Shown: positions 52,317 to 62,783, numbered from the stretch's first letter. The stretch is DNA of 64,000 bases from an uncultured Clostridia bacterium (GCA_934255135.1 CAKQMV010000008.1:25051-89050); one strand, 5' to 3'. A program made the numbers and translations. The notes: generated by a model from the letters alone, not told the origin.

Positions 52317-53120
52317 ATGAAGAAAAATATGAGAATCGGTCTGATTATGGACGAGATGATGAGAAATCCATGCAGACTGTATGAATCAAAGTATTTCTGC
52401 GAGAAGTTTGGAATTGCCAAGTCGAGCCTTAGTGAAGATGTGAAGCTGATCAATGCTGTTCTTTGCGAGGATGGCACCGGCAGAATAGAGAGCACCTCAG
52501 GTGTAGGTGGTGGCATAAGATATATTCCGGATATCTGCGATGATGAGATTGTAAGGCTTCAGAATGATCTGATTACTAAGCTTTCAGATCCTGCGAGACT
52601 TCTTGGCGGCGGATTTCTGTACACTTCTGATATAATGTTCGACGGAAACCTTCTGAGAGATATGGCGAGAGTTTTTGTAAGAGAATTCTATGACAGGAAG
52701 GCTGACTATGTTGTAACCATTGAGACTAAGGGTATTCCGTTGGCAGCAAAGACGGCTGAGCTTCTTAATCTCCCTTTGGTTGTAATAAGAAGAGAGGCGA
52801 AGTACTCTGAAGGATCTACTGTCAGCATCAACTATTTTTCAGGATCGTCTGAGAGAATCCAGAAGATGTCTATTGCTAAGAGGTCGGTAAGGCCTGGAAC
52901 GAAGGCCATTATCCTCGATGATTTCATGAGGGGCGGAGGAAGCCTTAAAGGAATTACTGAGATTCTTGGAGAGTTTGATGTCGAGGTTGTAGGTGTCGGA
53001 ACGGCGCTTGCATCAAGGGAACCGGAGCGTAAGAAGGTTACTGATTACATCAATCTTGTCACTATTGATGAGGTTGATGAGGAGAATAAGACTATACATA
53101 TCACAGCGAATGCCTTATAA
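52317..53120 (+). CDS. purR: Purine operon repressor PurR
   Basis: A 267-residue Firmicute-type PurR: an N-terminal winged helix (about 1-72) and a phosphoribosyltransferase-like effector domain (about 75-267) with the PRPP motif AIILDDFMRGGGSL. PRPP binding relieves repression of purine genes. It follows prmA after three bases and precedes murC. No PurBox search across the window was possible. Confidence 0.95.
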   Translation: MKKNMRIGLIMDEMMRNPCRLYESKYFCEKFGIAKSSLSEDVKLINAVLCEDGTGRIESTSGVGGGIRYIPDICDDEIVRLQNDLITKLSDPARLLGGGFLYTSDIMFDGNLLRDMARVFVREFYDRKADYVVTIETKGIPLAAKTAELLNLPLVVIRREAKYSEGSTVSINYFSGSSERIQKMSIAKRSVRPGTKAIILDDFMRGGGSLKGITEILGEFDVEVVGVGTALASREPERKKVTDYINLVTIDEVDEENKTIHITANAL

Positions 53121-53155
53121 TAAAACGGCAGAAATTCAATCTGTGGAGGTTTTTT

Positions 53156-54529
53156 ATGGTTGAAATTGATAATTACAAGAGAATTCACTGTCTTGGAATC
53201 GGTGGTATCGGCCTTAGCGCTGTAGCTGAGATTCTTAAGGATAATGGACATATAGTAAGTGGTTCTGATATCAAGCGCTCAGATGTTACTACACATCTTG
53301 AGAGCATCGGAATCAATGTGTTCTACAAGCACGAGGCATCTAACGTTGAAGGCGTTGATGCAATCGTATATTCAGCAGCCGTATCTGACGAGAACCCTGA
53401 GGTAGTAAGAGCAAGAGAGCTCGGAATACCTCTGTTCTCAAGAGCTGAGGTTCTTGGCATGCTTATGGAGAATTATTCTAACAGCATTGCTATCTGCGGA
53501 ACTCACGGCAAGACTACAGTAACATCTATGACTTCACTTATCCTCAGGAATGCGAAGTTCAAGCCTACAATTCTTGTAGGTGGTAATCTTCCTGAGATCA
53601 ACGGAAATGTTGAGATCGGATCTAACGATTATTTCGTTACTGAAGCATGTGAGTATATGGATAGTTTCCTGAATCTTAAGCCAAGCATCGGAGTTATTCT
53701 TAACATTGATTCAGACCACCTTGATTACTTCAAGGATATGGATCATATCGTAAGATCGTTTAGCAGCTTTGTTGAGAAGGTTGGACCTGACGGAACAATC
53801 GTGGCATACGGAGATAATCCTTTTGTCAAAGAGATTCTCAAGAATCATGACAACAAGATTACTTACGGATATAGTGAGACTAATGATTATTACGCTGACA
53901 ACATCGAGTTTGATGACAGAGGATTTCCGAAGTACGACATCGTAAGCGGCGGGGAGAAGCTTGCAGAGGTTAAGCTTGCAGTTCCTGGAGAGCACAATGT
54001 GCTTAATTCAATGGCTGCATTTGCTACAGCTAAGCATCTCGGCGTTGATACTGATGTTATTGTCTCAACACTTGCAGCATTTGGTGGTACTCACAGAAGA
54101 TTTGATTACACTGGTGTGACCGAGAACTGTGTTAAGGTCATTGATGACTACGCACATCATCCTACAGAGGTTAGAGCTACTCTTTCAGCAGCTCGCAATG
54201 TTAAGCACAATAAACTGTGGGTTGTTTTCCAACCACATACATACACAAGAACTAAGGCTTTATTTGGTGACTTTGTAGAGTGCTTCGAGGATACAGATGT
54301 ACTTATTCTGACAGATATTTTTGCAGCAAGAGAGAAGGATATTTACAATATTTCATCAGAGAAGCTGTATAATGCAATGAAGGAGAAGCATCCGGAGAGA
54401 GAGGTCCACTACATCGGAGACTTCTATGAGATTGCAGAGTATATTGAGAAGAATGCCGAGCGTGATGATATTGTAATCACAATGGGCGCAGGAGACGTTT
54501 ATAAGATCGGAGAGCTCCTTGTTAAGTAG
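53156..54529 (+). CDS. murC: UDP-N-acetylmuramate-L-alanine ligase MurC
   Basis: A 457-residue cytoplasmic ATP-dependent ligase for peptidoglycan precursors. Motifs are the N-terminal GIGGIGLSAVAEIL, Walker CGTHGKTTVTSM, EACEYMDSFL, DSDHLDYF, GEHNVLNSMAAF, DYAHHPTEVRATL and FQPHTYTRTKAL. GGAGG lies upstream of the ATG. Confidence 0.97.
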   Translation: MVEIDNYKRIHCLGIGGIGLSAVAEILKDNGHIVSGSDIKRSDVTTHLESIGINVFYKHEASNVEGVDAIVYSAAVSDENPEVVRARELGIPLFSRAEVLGMLMENYSNSIAICGTHGKTTVTSMTSLILRNAKFKPTILVGGNLPEINGNVEIGSNDYFVTEACEYMDSFLNLKPSIGVILNIDSDHLDYFKDMDHIVRSFSSFVEKVGPDGTIVAYGDNPFVKEILKNHDNKITYGYSETNDYYADNIEFDDRGFPKYDIVSGGEKLAEVKLAVPGEHNVLNSMAAFATAKHLGVDTDVIVSTLAAFGGTHRRFDYTGVTENCVKVIDDYAHHPTEVRATLSAARNVKHNKLWVVFQPHTYTRTKALFGDFVECFEDTDVLILTDIFAAREKDIYNISSEKLYNAMKEKHPEREVHYIGDFYEIAEYIEKNAERDDIVITMGAGDVYKIGELLVK

Positions 54530-54602
54530 ACAAGGACTCACGACAACTTATATATATATTACAGGTTAGCAGGAATTAAGAGGATTAGGGAGGATAATAC
54601 CA

Positions 54603-55559
54603 ATGGCAGCTGATTTCAGTAATTTCAAACTTTTTACATGCAATTCCAATGTGGCACTTGCTCAGGAGATTGCGGACATTCTCGGAGTAGAGCTTGGTAA
54701 GGCTGACGTAAAGAAGTTCAGTGACGGAGAGGTAAGTGTAAGCATCTGGGAGACAGTAAGAGGAAAGGACTGTTATATCATTCAGTCAACTAATGATCCT
54801 GTTAATGATAATCTCATGGAGCTTCTTATCATGATCGACGCTCTTAAGAGGGCATCTGCACACAGCGTAACTGCAGTAATCCCTTACTATGGATATGCTC
54901 GTCAGGACAGAAAGGCAAAGTCAAGAGATCCTATCACTTCAAAGCTTGTTGCTAACATGCTCGTTGCTGCAGGCGTTAACAGAGTTGTTACAATGGATCT
55001 TCATGCTGCTCAGATTCAGGGATACTTCGACATTCCTGTAGATCACATGATCGGACAGCCACTCCTCACAGAGTACTTCAGACAGAAGAATCTTGAGGAT
55101 CTTGTAATCGTTTCACCTGACCACGGTTCAGTAACAAGAGCAAGAAACATGGCTAAGCCTCTCAATGCACCTATTGCTATCATCGATAAGAGAAGACCTG
55201 AGGCAAACAAGAGCGTTATCATGAACGTTATTGGAGACGTTAAGGGTAAGAATTGCGTAATCGTAGACGACATGATTGATACTGCAGGAACAATCTGCAA
55301 TGCTGCACAGGCTCTTATGGATCTTGGTGCTAAGGGTGTATACGGAGCAACAACACATGCTGTTCTTTCAGGCCCTGCTATTGAGAGAATTAAGGACAGT
55401 GCTTTCAAGGAGGTTGTACTTCTTAACACAATTGCTCTTCCAGAGGAGAAGCAGTGCGATAAGTTCACTACACTTTCAGTAGGACCTGTTTTCGCTGAGA
55501 CTATCAAGAGAATTCACACTAACGTGGCAATCAGCGATATGTTCGACGTAAATAAGTAA
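54603..55559 (+). CDS. prs: Ribose-phosphate pyrophosphokinase
   Basis: A 318-residue class I PRPP synthetase. Motifs are KKFSDGEVSVSIWETVRGKDCYIIQST, YYGYARQDRKAKSRDPITSKL, MDLHAAQIQGYFDIPVDH, SPDHGSVTRA and the PRPP loop VDDMIDTAGTI. It supplies PRPP for purine, NAD (NadC) and other pathways in this window. GGGAGG precedes the ATG. Confidence 0.98.
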   Translation: MAADFSNFKLFTCNSNVALAQEIADILGVELGKADVKKFSDGEVSVSIWETVRGKDCYIIQSTNDPVNDNLMELLIMIDALKRASAHSVTAVIPYYGYARQDRKAKSRDPITSKLVANMLVAAGVNRVVTMDLHAAQIQGYFDIPVDHMIGQPLLTEYFRQKNLEDLVIVSPDHGSVTRARNMAKPLNAPIAIIDKRRPEANKSVIMNVIGDVKGKNCVIVDDMIDTAGTICNAAQALMDLGAKGVYGATTHAVLSGPAIERIKDSAFKEVVLLNTIALPEEKQCDKFTTLSVGPVFAETIKRIHTNVAISDMFDVNK

Positions 55560-55565
55560 GATTTA

Positions 55566-55593
55566 TGCAACGGACCCTTTAGGGTCCGTTGCA
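55566..55593 (+). repeat. Perfect 12-bp hairpin between prs and pth
   Basis: TGCAACGGACCC (55566-55577) and GGGTCCGTTGCA (55582-55593) with a TTTA loop. It is followed by ACTGTAT, not a T run, so it is not a standard terminator. It may be a partial terminator, an mRNA-stabilising or processing hairpin. Confidence 0.8.
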
Positions 55594-55616
55594 ACTGTAT
55601 ATAAGGAGAATAATAT

Positions 55617-56195
55617 ATGTATCTTATAGCAGGCCTGGGTAATCCGGGAAGCAAGTACGAGAATACAAGACACAATATGGGTTTCAAGACAATTGATGCT
55701 ATTGCAGACATGCTTGGAACAGAAGTTAAGAGAGGCAAGTTTCAGGGACTCATCGGAGAGGCTAAGATTGGAACAGAGAAGGTTCTTCTTCTCAAGCCTC
55801 AGACATATATGAATCTTAGCGGCAACTCTGTAAGAGAAGCTGCAATGTATTATGATATTCCTCGTGAGAATCTTATCGTTATTTATGACGATATGGATAT
55901 TCCTGTGACCTCTATCAGAATCAGGAAGTCAGGAGGCCCTGGAACTCACAACGGAATGAAGTCTGTTGTAAGTCAGCTAGGAATCAAGGATTTTCCAAGA
56001 ATCAGAGTCGGCGTTGGTGCCGAGAAGCATGATGGAGATATTATAAATCATGTAATCGGTAAGGTTTCAGGAAGTGAGATGGCACTTCTTGATCAGTCAT
56101 GCAAGGCTGCTGCAGAGGCAGCTATAGACATTGTCAAGCTTGGAATCGACAATGCAATGAACAAACACAATGGAAAGCAGCCCGGAGATAAATAA
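55617..56195 (+). CDS. pth: Peptidyl-tRNA hydrolase
   Basis: A 192-residue enzyme recycling peptidyl-tRNA. Motifs are GLGNPGSKYENTRHNMGFKTID (with catalytic His), LLKPQTYMNLSG, YDDMDIP and RKSGGPGTHNGMKSVVSQLG. The stop codon overlaps the mfd start. Its linkage to mfd is typical of Firmicutes. Confidence 0.97.
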   Translation: MYLIAGLGNPGSKYENTRHNMGFKTIDAIADMLGTEVKRGKFQGLIGEAKIGTEKVLLLKPQTYMNLSGNSVREAAMYYDIPRENLIVIYDDMDIPVTSIRIRKSGGPGTHNGMKSVVSQLGIKDFPRIRVGVGAEKHDGDIINHVIGKVSGSEMALLDQSCKAAAEAAIDIVKLGIDNAMNKHNGKQPGDK

Positions 56196-59100
56196 TGTTA
56201 ACTAACTATACGGGAGTCAGCGGAAGCAGAATTGCGTATTTTGCTGCAGCTGAGCTTAAACAACACAAGAAAGCATTAATAGTGGTCTCCTCTGAGCGTG
56301 TAGCTAAGCGACTCAGAGATGACCTCGCTTTTTTTGTGCCGGAAGCAGAATTTAGCATCATGCCTGAGGAGGATGATGTAAAGGTTGTATATGAAGCAAG
56401 GGATAAGAGCAGACTTGCAGACAGAATTAAGGGAATAGAGGCTCTTCTGTCACAGCGTGATGAGATAAGAGCTGTAATTGCACCGGTATCGGCAGTCCTC
56501 AGGAGAACATGTCCTCCTGCAAGAATGCTTAAATCTGTGTTCAGAATCAGCACAGGCGATGTCGTTGATCCTTCAGATGTCAGAAATAGACTTGTAGAGA
56601 GCGGATACAAGGCAGTATCAGTCTGTGAATCAGCCGGAGAATTCTCAGCACGAGGCGGAATCATAGATATTTTTGCCCCTGCGATGGAATACCCTGTAAG
56701 AATCGAATTCTGGGGCGATGAGGTCGACTCGATAAGATCCTTTGAGCCCGACTCTCAGAGATCAATTGAGAATCTTAAATATGCCGACATTACACCAGCT
56801 GCAGAATTTATCCCAACTGATGATGAAATTAAGAAGGCTTCGAAGAAGCTTAAGGATAACAGACTTAAAGAAATCTTCGAGAGCAGATCCGATGTTCAGA
56901 TTTATTCTGAATTCATCGAGCTTTTTGATATAGATAAAACTTTTCTGTACGATTACGCAGCAGATTCGATGATTCTCGTCTGCGATCAGGACAGAATAAT
57001 TGAGACGGTGCCAGAATATCAGAATATTGAGGATTTCTACCCGGTATATAAGATGAACACCGTGCTCTACACACCATTTCCAGAGAACGTGAAGGGGTCA
57101 GAGCGGCTTGACCACGTTTTCAATGTAAGATGCAGACAGGTTGCTGCATTCAACGGACAGATGGATCTTCTGGTCAAAGAGATTGAGCTTCTTGACCGCG
57201 ACGGATTTCGTATTGAGATTGTAAGCTCTCAAACTGAGAAGAATGAGCGAATCAAGGAGTATCTTGATGTTGCGGAATGCCATGTTCCGGTGACATATTC
57301 CGTGGGTCAGCTGAGCTCCGGAATGATATTCGATGATTATAAGCTCTGTTATATTGCTGAGACCGATATTTTTCCGAACAACAGGAAGACTTCGAGAAAG
57401 AAAAAGAAAGCAGCTCCTTCAATCTCATTCTCCGATCTTCACGAGGGCGATTATGTTGTACATGAGGTACACGGAATCGGTAAATTCTGTGGCATCAAGA
57501 GTATGACGACAGATGGTATGACAAGAGACTATCTTATGATCAAATATGCCGGAACTGACGTTTTATATATTCCTACTGAGCAGCTTGATATTATTCAGAA
57601 GTATATCGGAAGCAAGGGTGAGGCCCCGAGTCTCTCAAGACTATCAGGTGGAAGTTGGAAGAAGACTCGTGACAGAGTCCGTAAGGCTGTTATGGAGATT
57701 GCGGAGGATCTCGTCAAGCTATATGCCCAGAGAGAGGCTGCTGGCGGCTATGCATTCCCTAAGGACAGTCTATGGCAGAGAGAGTTCGAAGAGGAATTCC
57801 CATATACAGAAACAGATGATCAGCTTAGATCTATTGAGGAAATCAAGAAAGATATGGAGAAGCCTATAGCGATGGATAGACTCCTTTGCGGAGATGTAGG
57901 CTTCGGTAAGACTGAGGTTGCAGCAAGAGCAATCTTCAAGTGCATTTCAGAAGGTAAGCAGGCAGCATTTCTTGCACCAACAACGCTTCTTGTAAATCAG
58001 CACTATCACAATATTCTCGAAAGATTCGGAAGTTATCCGTTTGAGATAAGAATGCTTTCAAGATTCAAGACGGAGGCTGAACAGAATAAGACGATAAAGC
58101 AGCTTAAGGAAGGCACGGTGGACCTTGTTATCGGAACGCACAGACTTTTGTCAGATGATGTAGAATTCAAGGATCTCGGACTTGTAATAATCGATGAGGA
58201 GCAGAGATTTGGCGTTAAGCACAAGGAGAAGCTGAAGAAGCTTAAGAATAGCGTTGACGTTCTTACACTTTCTGCTACTCCGATTCCGAGAACCTTAAAT
58301 ATGTCGCTTACAGGAATCAAGGATATAAGTACAATCAATGAGCCGCCAGGAGACAGGTACCCGGTTCAGACATTTGTGACTCCTGAGGATGATGAGCTTC
58401 TAAGAACTGTAATCACAAGAGAGCTTGCCAGAGGCGGACAGGCTTATGTTGTAAGTAACAGGGTTAAAGGCATCAGACAGATTGCTGAGAGAATCGAGGA
58501 TCTTGTCCCAGAAGCTGTTGTGTCGGTCGGACACGGCAGGATGTCAGAGCACGAGCTTGAGAATACGATGCTTGATTTTGTTGAGGGTAGAAGCAATGTG
58601 CTTGTTGCGACGACTATTATTGAGAATGGAATCGATATCGCAAACGCGAACACTATGATAGTACTTAATGCCGATCAGCTCGGACTGTCTCAGCTGTATC
58701 AGCTTAGGGGAAGAGTAGGAAGATCAAACAGAATTGCGTATGCATATCTGACATATAAGCCGCAGAAGGTTCTTACCGATATCGCGCGCAAAAGACTCGC
58801 AGCTATCCGTGAATTCACCGAGTATGGAGCTGGCTTTAAAATTGCGATGCGAGATCTCGAGCTTCGCGGTGCCGGAAATATCTTAGGCGAAGCACAGAGC
58901 GGACACATTGAGGGCATCGGATACGAGCTTTACTGCAAGGAAATCGACAGAGCTGTACGAAAACTCAAGGGTGAGGATATCATTGAATCAACTGCTGATA
59001 TCGAAATTGAAATCAACGAACCTGCTAATATTCCATCTTCATTTATTGAAGATCAGACTCTTAAGCTCCAGGCTTATAAGAAGATTGCAGGAATCACATG

Positions 59101-59458
59101 TGAGGAAGATGCAGAGGATCTCATTGAGGAACTTATTGACAGATTCGGAGATATTCCTGAAGAGACAATTAATCTCATCAAGATATCAGAAATCAGAGCT
59201 CTTGCAGGAAGACTTGGCATCGAATCACTTGACCAACAGAAGAACAGAACAGTTATTACCTGCGGAGATAGCGGAAGAATCACTCCATTTATGGTTATTA
59301 TGGCCAAGGACGAATTCAAGGATGAGCTTACAATACTTTCAGGCGTCAGAACAGGACTTAGCCTGTTCACCGGCGGTAAGGACAGATTGTCTAAGCTGCA
59401 TCAGCTTATGAGAACACTCTATCGAAGCAGCATATATGAGCAATCTTCACAAAAATAA
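56195..59458 (+). CDS. mfd: Transcription-repair coupling factor Mfd
   Basis: A 1087-residue ATP-dependent translocase that removes stalled RNA polymerase and recruits UvrA. The UvrB-like part (about 1-400) is followed by the polymerase-interaction domain (about 410-490, SFSDLHEGDYVVHEVHGIGKF), RecG-like motor (LLCGDVGFGKTEVAARA, IIDEEQRFGV, LSATPIPRTL, LYQLRGRVGRS) and a C-terminal TRCF domain. It is slightly shorter than the 1150-1180 residues usual in the family, mainly in the N-terminal part. Confidence 0.96.
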   Translation: MLTNYTGVSGSRIAYFAAAELKQHKKALIVVSSERVAKRLRDDLAFFVPEAEFSIMPEEDDVKVVYEARDKSRLADRIKGIEALLSQRDEIRAVIAPVSAVLRRTCPPARMLKSVFRISTGDVVDPSDVRNRLVESGYKAVSVCESAGEFSARGGIIDIFAPAMEYPVRIEFWGDEVDSIRSFEPDSQRSIENLKYADITPAAEFIPTDDEIKKASKKLKDNRLKEIFESRSDVQIYSEFIELFDIDKTFLYDYAADSMILVCDQDRIIETVPEYQNIEDFYPVYKMNTVLYTPFPENVKGSERLDHVFNVRCRQVAAFNGQMDLLVKEIELLDRDGFRIEIVSSQTEKNERIKEYLDVAECHVPVTYSVGQLSSGMIFDDYKLCYIAETDIFPNNRKTSRKKKKAAPSISFSDLHEGDYVVHEVHGIGKFCGIKSMTTDGMTRDYLMIKYAGTDVLYIPTEQLDIIQKYIGSKGEAPSLSRLSGGSWKKTRDRVRKAVMEIAEDLVKLYAQREAAGGYAFPKDSLWQREFEEEFPYTETDDQLRSIEEIKKDMEKPIAMDRLLCGDVGFGKTEVAARAIFKCISEGKQAAFLAPTTLLVNQHYHNILERFGSYPFEIRMLSRFKTEAEQNKTIKQLKEGTVDLVIGTHRLLSDDVEFKDLGLVIIDEEQRFGVKHKEKLKKLKNSVDVLTLSATPIPRTLNMSLTGIKDISTINEPPGDRYPVQTFVTPEDDELLRTVITRELARGGQAYVVSNRVKGIRQIAERIEDLVPEAVVSVGHGRMSEHELENTMLDFVEGRSNVLVATTIIENGIDIANANTMIVLNADQLGLSQLYQLRGRVGRSNRIAYAYLTYKPQKVLTDIARKRLAAIREFTEYGAGFKIAMRDLELRGAGNILGEAQSGHIEGIGYELYCKEIDRAVRKLKGEDIIESTADIEIEINEPANIPSSFIEDQTLKLQAYKKIAGITCEEDAEDLIEELIDRFGDIPEETINLIKISEIRALAGRLGIESLDQQKNRTVITCGDSGRITPFMVIMAKDEFKDELTILSGVRTGLSLFTGGKDRLSKLHQLMRTLYRSSIYEQSSQK

Positions 59459-59505
59459 CAGCTCGCTGTATTATAATTACAACGCTTATAAACAGGAGGA
59501 ATGTC

Positions 59506-60804
59506 ATGCTTTTTGAAAAAATCGGCATTATCGATGAGAATTTTGATTATCAGGAGGATATGTATGTAGGTATCTCTGGTAATCTCATCACATATATCGG
59601 CAAGGAAGCACCATCCGATGAACTAAAGGAGCATTATTACGAGACATATGATGGCAGAGGCAAGGTTCTTATGCCTGGTTTTGTCAATGCTCACGGTCAT
59701 TCACCAATGTCTCTTATGAGAGGCTATGGAGAGAATCTTCCACTAGACAGATGGCTTAATGAACTCGTATTCCCATTTGAGGATAAGCTATATCCTGATG
59801 CTGTATTTAATGGAACTCTCCTCACAATGGCAGAGTCAATCAGATACGGAATCACTTCAACCAGTGATATGTACTTCTGGATTGATGATATCGTAAGAGC
59901 TGTAACAACAAGTGGAGCTAAGGCCAATATTTCGAGATCTGTTACACACTTCGGTGGCGATATCAGCGAAAGTGCTGGTTTCCGTGAGGCTGAGGAGTCA
60001 ATTCTTATGTACCACGGCTTCGATGAGGGTAGAATCCTCATGGATACAAGTATCCATGCTGAGTACACTAATAACGATGACAGCGTAAGAGCACTTGTTG
60101 ATCAGAGTAAGAGACATGACCTGATTATGCATGTTCACGTATCAGAAACAGAGAAGGAAGTACGCGAGTGCAAGGAGCGAAGAAACGGAATGTCTCCGGT
60201 AGAGTACTTTGATTCTTTTGGCATGTTCGATCAGCCTGTACTTGCGGCTCACTGCGTATGGCTTAGCGATAACGACAGAGAGATTCTTAAGAGAAATAAT
60301 GTTACAGTTGCAAGCAATCCAATCAGCAACCTGAAGCTTGTCAGCGGAATCTGTGATGTAAAGTCACTTAAAGAAGTCGGCATCCCGGTAGCTATCGGAA
60401 CAGACAGCTCAACAAGCAACAACAGCCTTGATTTCTTCGAAGAGATGAAGACTTTTGCACTCCTAGCTAAATACAGAAGTGGCGACCCGTCATTCCTCAC
60501 TCCGAAGGAGGTTCTCTATTCGGCTACAAGAGCTGGCGCGATCGCACAGGGAAGAAAGACATCCGGTCTTGTTAAGGAGGGCTACAGAGCTGATCTTATT
60601 GTTGTGGACACAGATGTACCTAACATGCAGCCAGTGCATAACATGGTTAACAATCTTGTGTATTCAGCGTGTGGCAAGGACGTTGTGCTTACAATGGTTG
60701 ACGGTAAGGTTCTCTATCGTGATGGAGAATACAAGACTATCGACATTGAGAAAGTTATTGCTGATACAAATGCTGCAAAGAACAAGATTCTTGCAAGCCT
60801 ATAG
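59506..60804 (+). CDS. Amidohydrolase, likely MTA/SAH deaminase family
   Basis: A 432-residue metal-dependent hydrolase of the TrzA/AtzB/MtaD group. The metal His pair is in GFVNAHGHSPMSLMRGYGENLPLDRWLNE. Further ligands are HVHVSETEKE, AAHCVWLS and the late Asp in GTDSSTSNNSLD. The LMRGYG-LPL-WL segment matches 5'-methylthioadenosine / S-adenosylhomocysteine deaminases, which is the best guess; another deaminase substrate is possible. It stands between mfd and a flippase gene with AGGAGG upstream. Confidence 0.85.
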   Translation: MLFEKIGIIDENFDYQEDMYVGISGNLITYIGKEAPSDELKEHYYETYDGRGKVLMPGFVNAHGHSPMSLMRGYGENLPLDRWLNELVFPFEDKLYPDAVFNGTLLTMAESIRYGITSTSDMYFWIDDIVRAVTTSGAKANISRSVTHFGGDISESAGFREAEESILMYHGFDEGRILMDTSIHAEYTNNDDSVRALVDQSKRHDLIMHVHVSETEKEVRECKERRNGMSPVEYFDSFGMFDQPVLAAHCVWLSDNDREILKRNNVTVASNPISNLKLVSGICDVKSLKEVGIPVAIGTDSSTSNNSLDFFEEMKTFALLAKYRSGDPSFLTPKEVLYSATRAGAIAQGRKTSGLVKEGYRADLIVVDTDVPNMQPVHNMVNNLVYSACGKDVVLTMVDGKVLYRDGEYKTIDIEKVIADTNAAKNKILASL

Positions 60805-60830
60805 GATATTACAGACAAAGGAATTTATAG

Positions 60831-62492
60831 ATGAACGAAAACAAACCGCAGGTTAACGCATCAGAGCTTACGGGTGCGAGAATAATCAAGGGAGCAACGA
60901 TACTTGCTGTCGCAGGATTGATAAGTAAGGTGTTTGGAGCATTCTTCAGAATACCACTTACCAATCTGATCGGCGCAGAGGGAATGTCATTCTACGGAGT
61001 TGCATACCCTGTTTACTCGTTCTTCCTTATTCTTGCTACAGCGGGAATCCCTGTTGCAATCTCAAGGATGGTTTCAGAGAGAACCGCAATAGGTGATTAC
61101 AGAAACGCACACAAATCATACAAGGTTTCATTTGCGCTTATGTTTGCAATTGGAATCGTATCTTTTGCGATATGCTTCTTTGGAGCAGACGTTATTGCAA
61201 CAAAGATGGGTAATCCAGGTGCCAAAGCTTCGCTTATGGCTATTGCACCAGCACTTCTTCTTGCGCCTATAGTTTCATCATTCAGAGGATACTTCCAGGG
61301 TCAGCAGAATATGATGCCTACAGCAGTTTCTGAGGTATCAGAGCAGATGCTGAGAGTTGTTGTCGGACTTGTTCTCGCATTCGCACTCGTTAAGGTAAGT
61401 CTTGAATATGCATCAGCCGGAGCAACATTCGGTGCGTCAGCTGGACTGGTCGCTTCGCTTCTTGTGCTTTCATTCATTTACATCAGAAACAGAAAGAAGA
61501 GAGAAGCACTCCTCGCAAAGTCTATTGAACGAACAGAATCCAACGGAAGTCTCCTCAAGGAGCTTTTTAGAATATCAATTCCTATTACAATCGGTTCAAC
61601 TATCATGCCGCTTATGATGATTATCGATTCAATGATCATCATGAACAGACTACAGGCGACAGGATGGTCTTATTCCAATGCCAAAACTCTTTACGGCCTC
61701 ATCAGCGGATTCTGTGATCCCCTGATTGGTTTCCCTGGAGTTTTCATTGACGCAATCTGCATCAGCCTTATGCCTGCTGTAACTGCGGCGTACACGCTGA
61801 AGATTAAGAAGGATCTTGACAAGAGCATTCAGTCAAGCATGAAGCTTATGATGATTGTAGCTTTCCCGTGCGCAATGGGTCTTATTGCGCTTGCTAAGCC
61901 AATCCTGACAATGCTTTACCCAATGCAGATGGAAGAGGCAATTATGGCAGTTCCTAACCTCCAGATTCTTTCACTGAGCGTAATCACACTTTCCCTTATG
62001 AGAGTTCTGTCGAGTGCGCTTCAGGGAATAGGCAGGATGGTACTTCCTGTAGTGAACCTCTTCATCGGTTCTATTGTCAAAATCATCGTGTCATACGCAC
62101 TTGTAGGTATTCCGTCTCTTAACATCAACGGAGCGGCTATAGGAAGTGTTTCAGCATACCTTGTTGCAGGTATTCTCAATTACATTGCAATCAGAAAGTA
62201 TGCAGGTACACATATCAATGTATTTAAGACATTCACAGGACCATTGGTTTCAACACTTATTATGGGTGCTGCAACAGTAGGTTCATACAAGCTCTTCTAT
62301 ATGGTGATTGGCAAGAACTCTCTTGCTACACTTCTTTCAATCATTATTGCGGTTATCGTATATGCAGTAGCTGTATTTGTAACAAAGACAATGGATAGAG
62401 AAGATGTTCTCAAGCTTCCTAAGGGAGAGCTTCTTGTAAAGCTTACTGATAAAGTGGGCTTCACAAGAGAAGAGTACAAACCAAAGCATTAA
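60831..62492 (+). CDS. SpoVB/MurJ-type polysaccharide flippase
   Basis: A 553-residue MVF-type membrane protein with about fourteen hydrophobic helices. GATILAVAGLISKVFGAFFRIPLTNLIGAEGM is the typical first segment of SpoVB/MurJ proteins. The position between mfd and the HU and S4 genes matches spoVB in Bacillus (mfd-spoVT-spoVB-yabN-yabO). It probably translocates lipid-linked peptidoglycan precursors or another polysaccharide intermediate. Whether it serves sporulation cannot be judged, since no spore genes are in the window. Confidence 0.88.
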   Translation: MNENKPQVNASELTGARIIKGATILAVAGLISKVFGAFFRIPLTNLIGAEGMSFYGVAYPVYSFFLILATAGIPVAISRMVSERTAIGDYRNAHKSYKVSFALMFAIGIVSFAICFFGADVIATKMGNPGAKASLMAIAPALLLAPIVSSFRGYFQGQQNMMPTAVSEVSEQMLRVVVGLVLAFALVKVSLEYASAGATFGASAGLVASLLVLSFIYIRNRKKREALLAKSIERTESNGSLLKELFRISIPITIGSTIMPLMMIIDSMIIMNRLQATGWSYSNAKTLYGLISGFCDPLIGFPGVFIDAICISLMPAVTAAYTLKIKKDLDKSIQSSMKLMMIVAFPCAMGLIALAKPILTMLYPMQMEEAIMAVPNLQILSLSVITLSLMRVLSSALQGIGRMVLPVVNLFIGSIVKIIVSYALVGIPSLNINGAAIGSVSAYLVAGILNYIAIRKYAGTHINVFKTFTGPLVSTLIMGAATVGSYKLFYMVIGKNSLATLLSIIIAVIVYAVAVFVTKTMDREDVLKLPKGELLVKLTDKVGFTREEYKPKH

Positions 62493-62507
62493 TAGAGATT
62501 TGCTGAA

Positions 62508-62783
62508 ATGAACAGAAAAGATTTTACGGAATACCTAGCTAAGCAGAACGGTTGGACCAGATCAGAGGCTGAGTATTATCTGATGGCTGTGCTGATGGGG
62601 ATAGAGAGTGTTCTTGCAGAGGGCGAGACCGTTCAGCTGACAGGCTTCGGTACATTTGAAACTAAACAAAGAAAGGCGAGACAGGGACGCAATCCGCACA
62701 ATCCTGAAGAAACTTTTGAAGTGCCAGAGAAATCAGCACCAGTTTTCAGGGCGGGTAAGAACCTGAAACGAGCGGTAGAATAA
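62508..62783 (+). CDS. HU-family DNA-binding protein
   Basis: A 91-residue nucleoid protein with MNRKDFTEYLAKQNGWTRSEAEYYL, GETVQLTGFGTFETKQRKARQGRNPHNPEE for the beta-arm and a PVFRAGKNLKRAV end. It lies 15 bases after the flippase gene and overlaps the S4-domain gene by one base. Sequence is divergent from HBsu in the first helix. Confidence 0.93.
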   Translation: MNRKDFTEYLAKQNGWTRSEAEYYLMAVLMGIESVLAEGETVQLTGFGTFETKQRKARQGRNPHNPEETFEVPEKSAPVFRAGKNLKRAVE

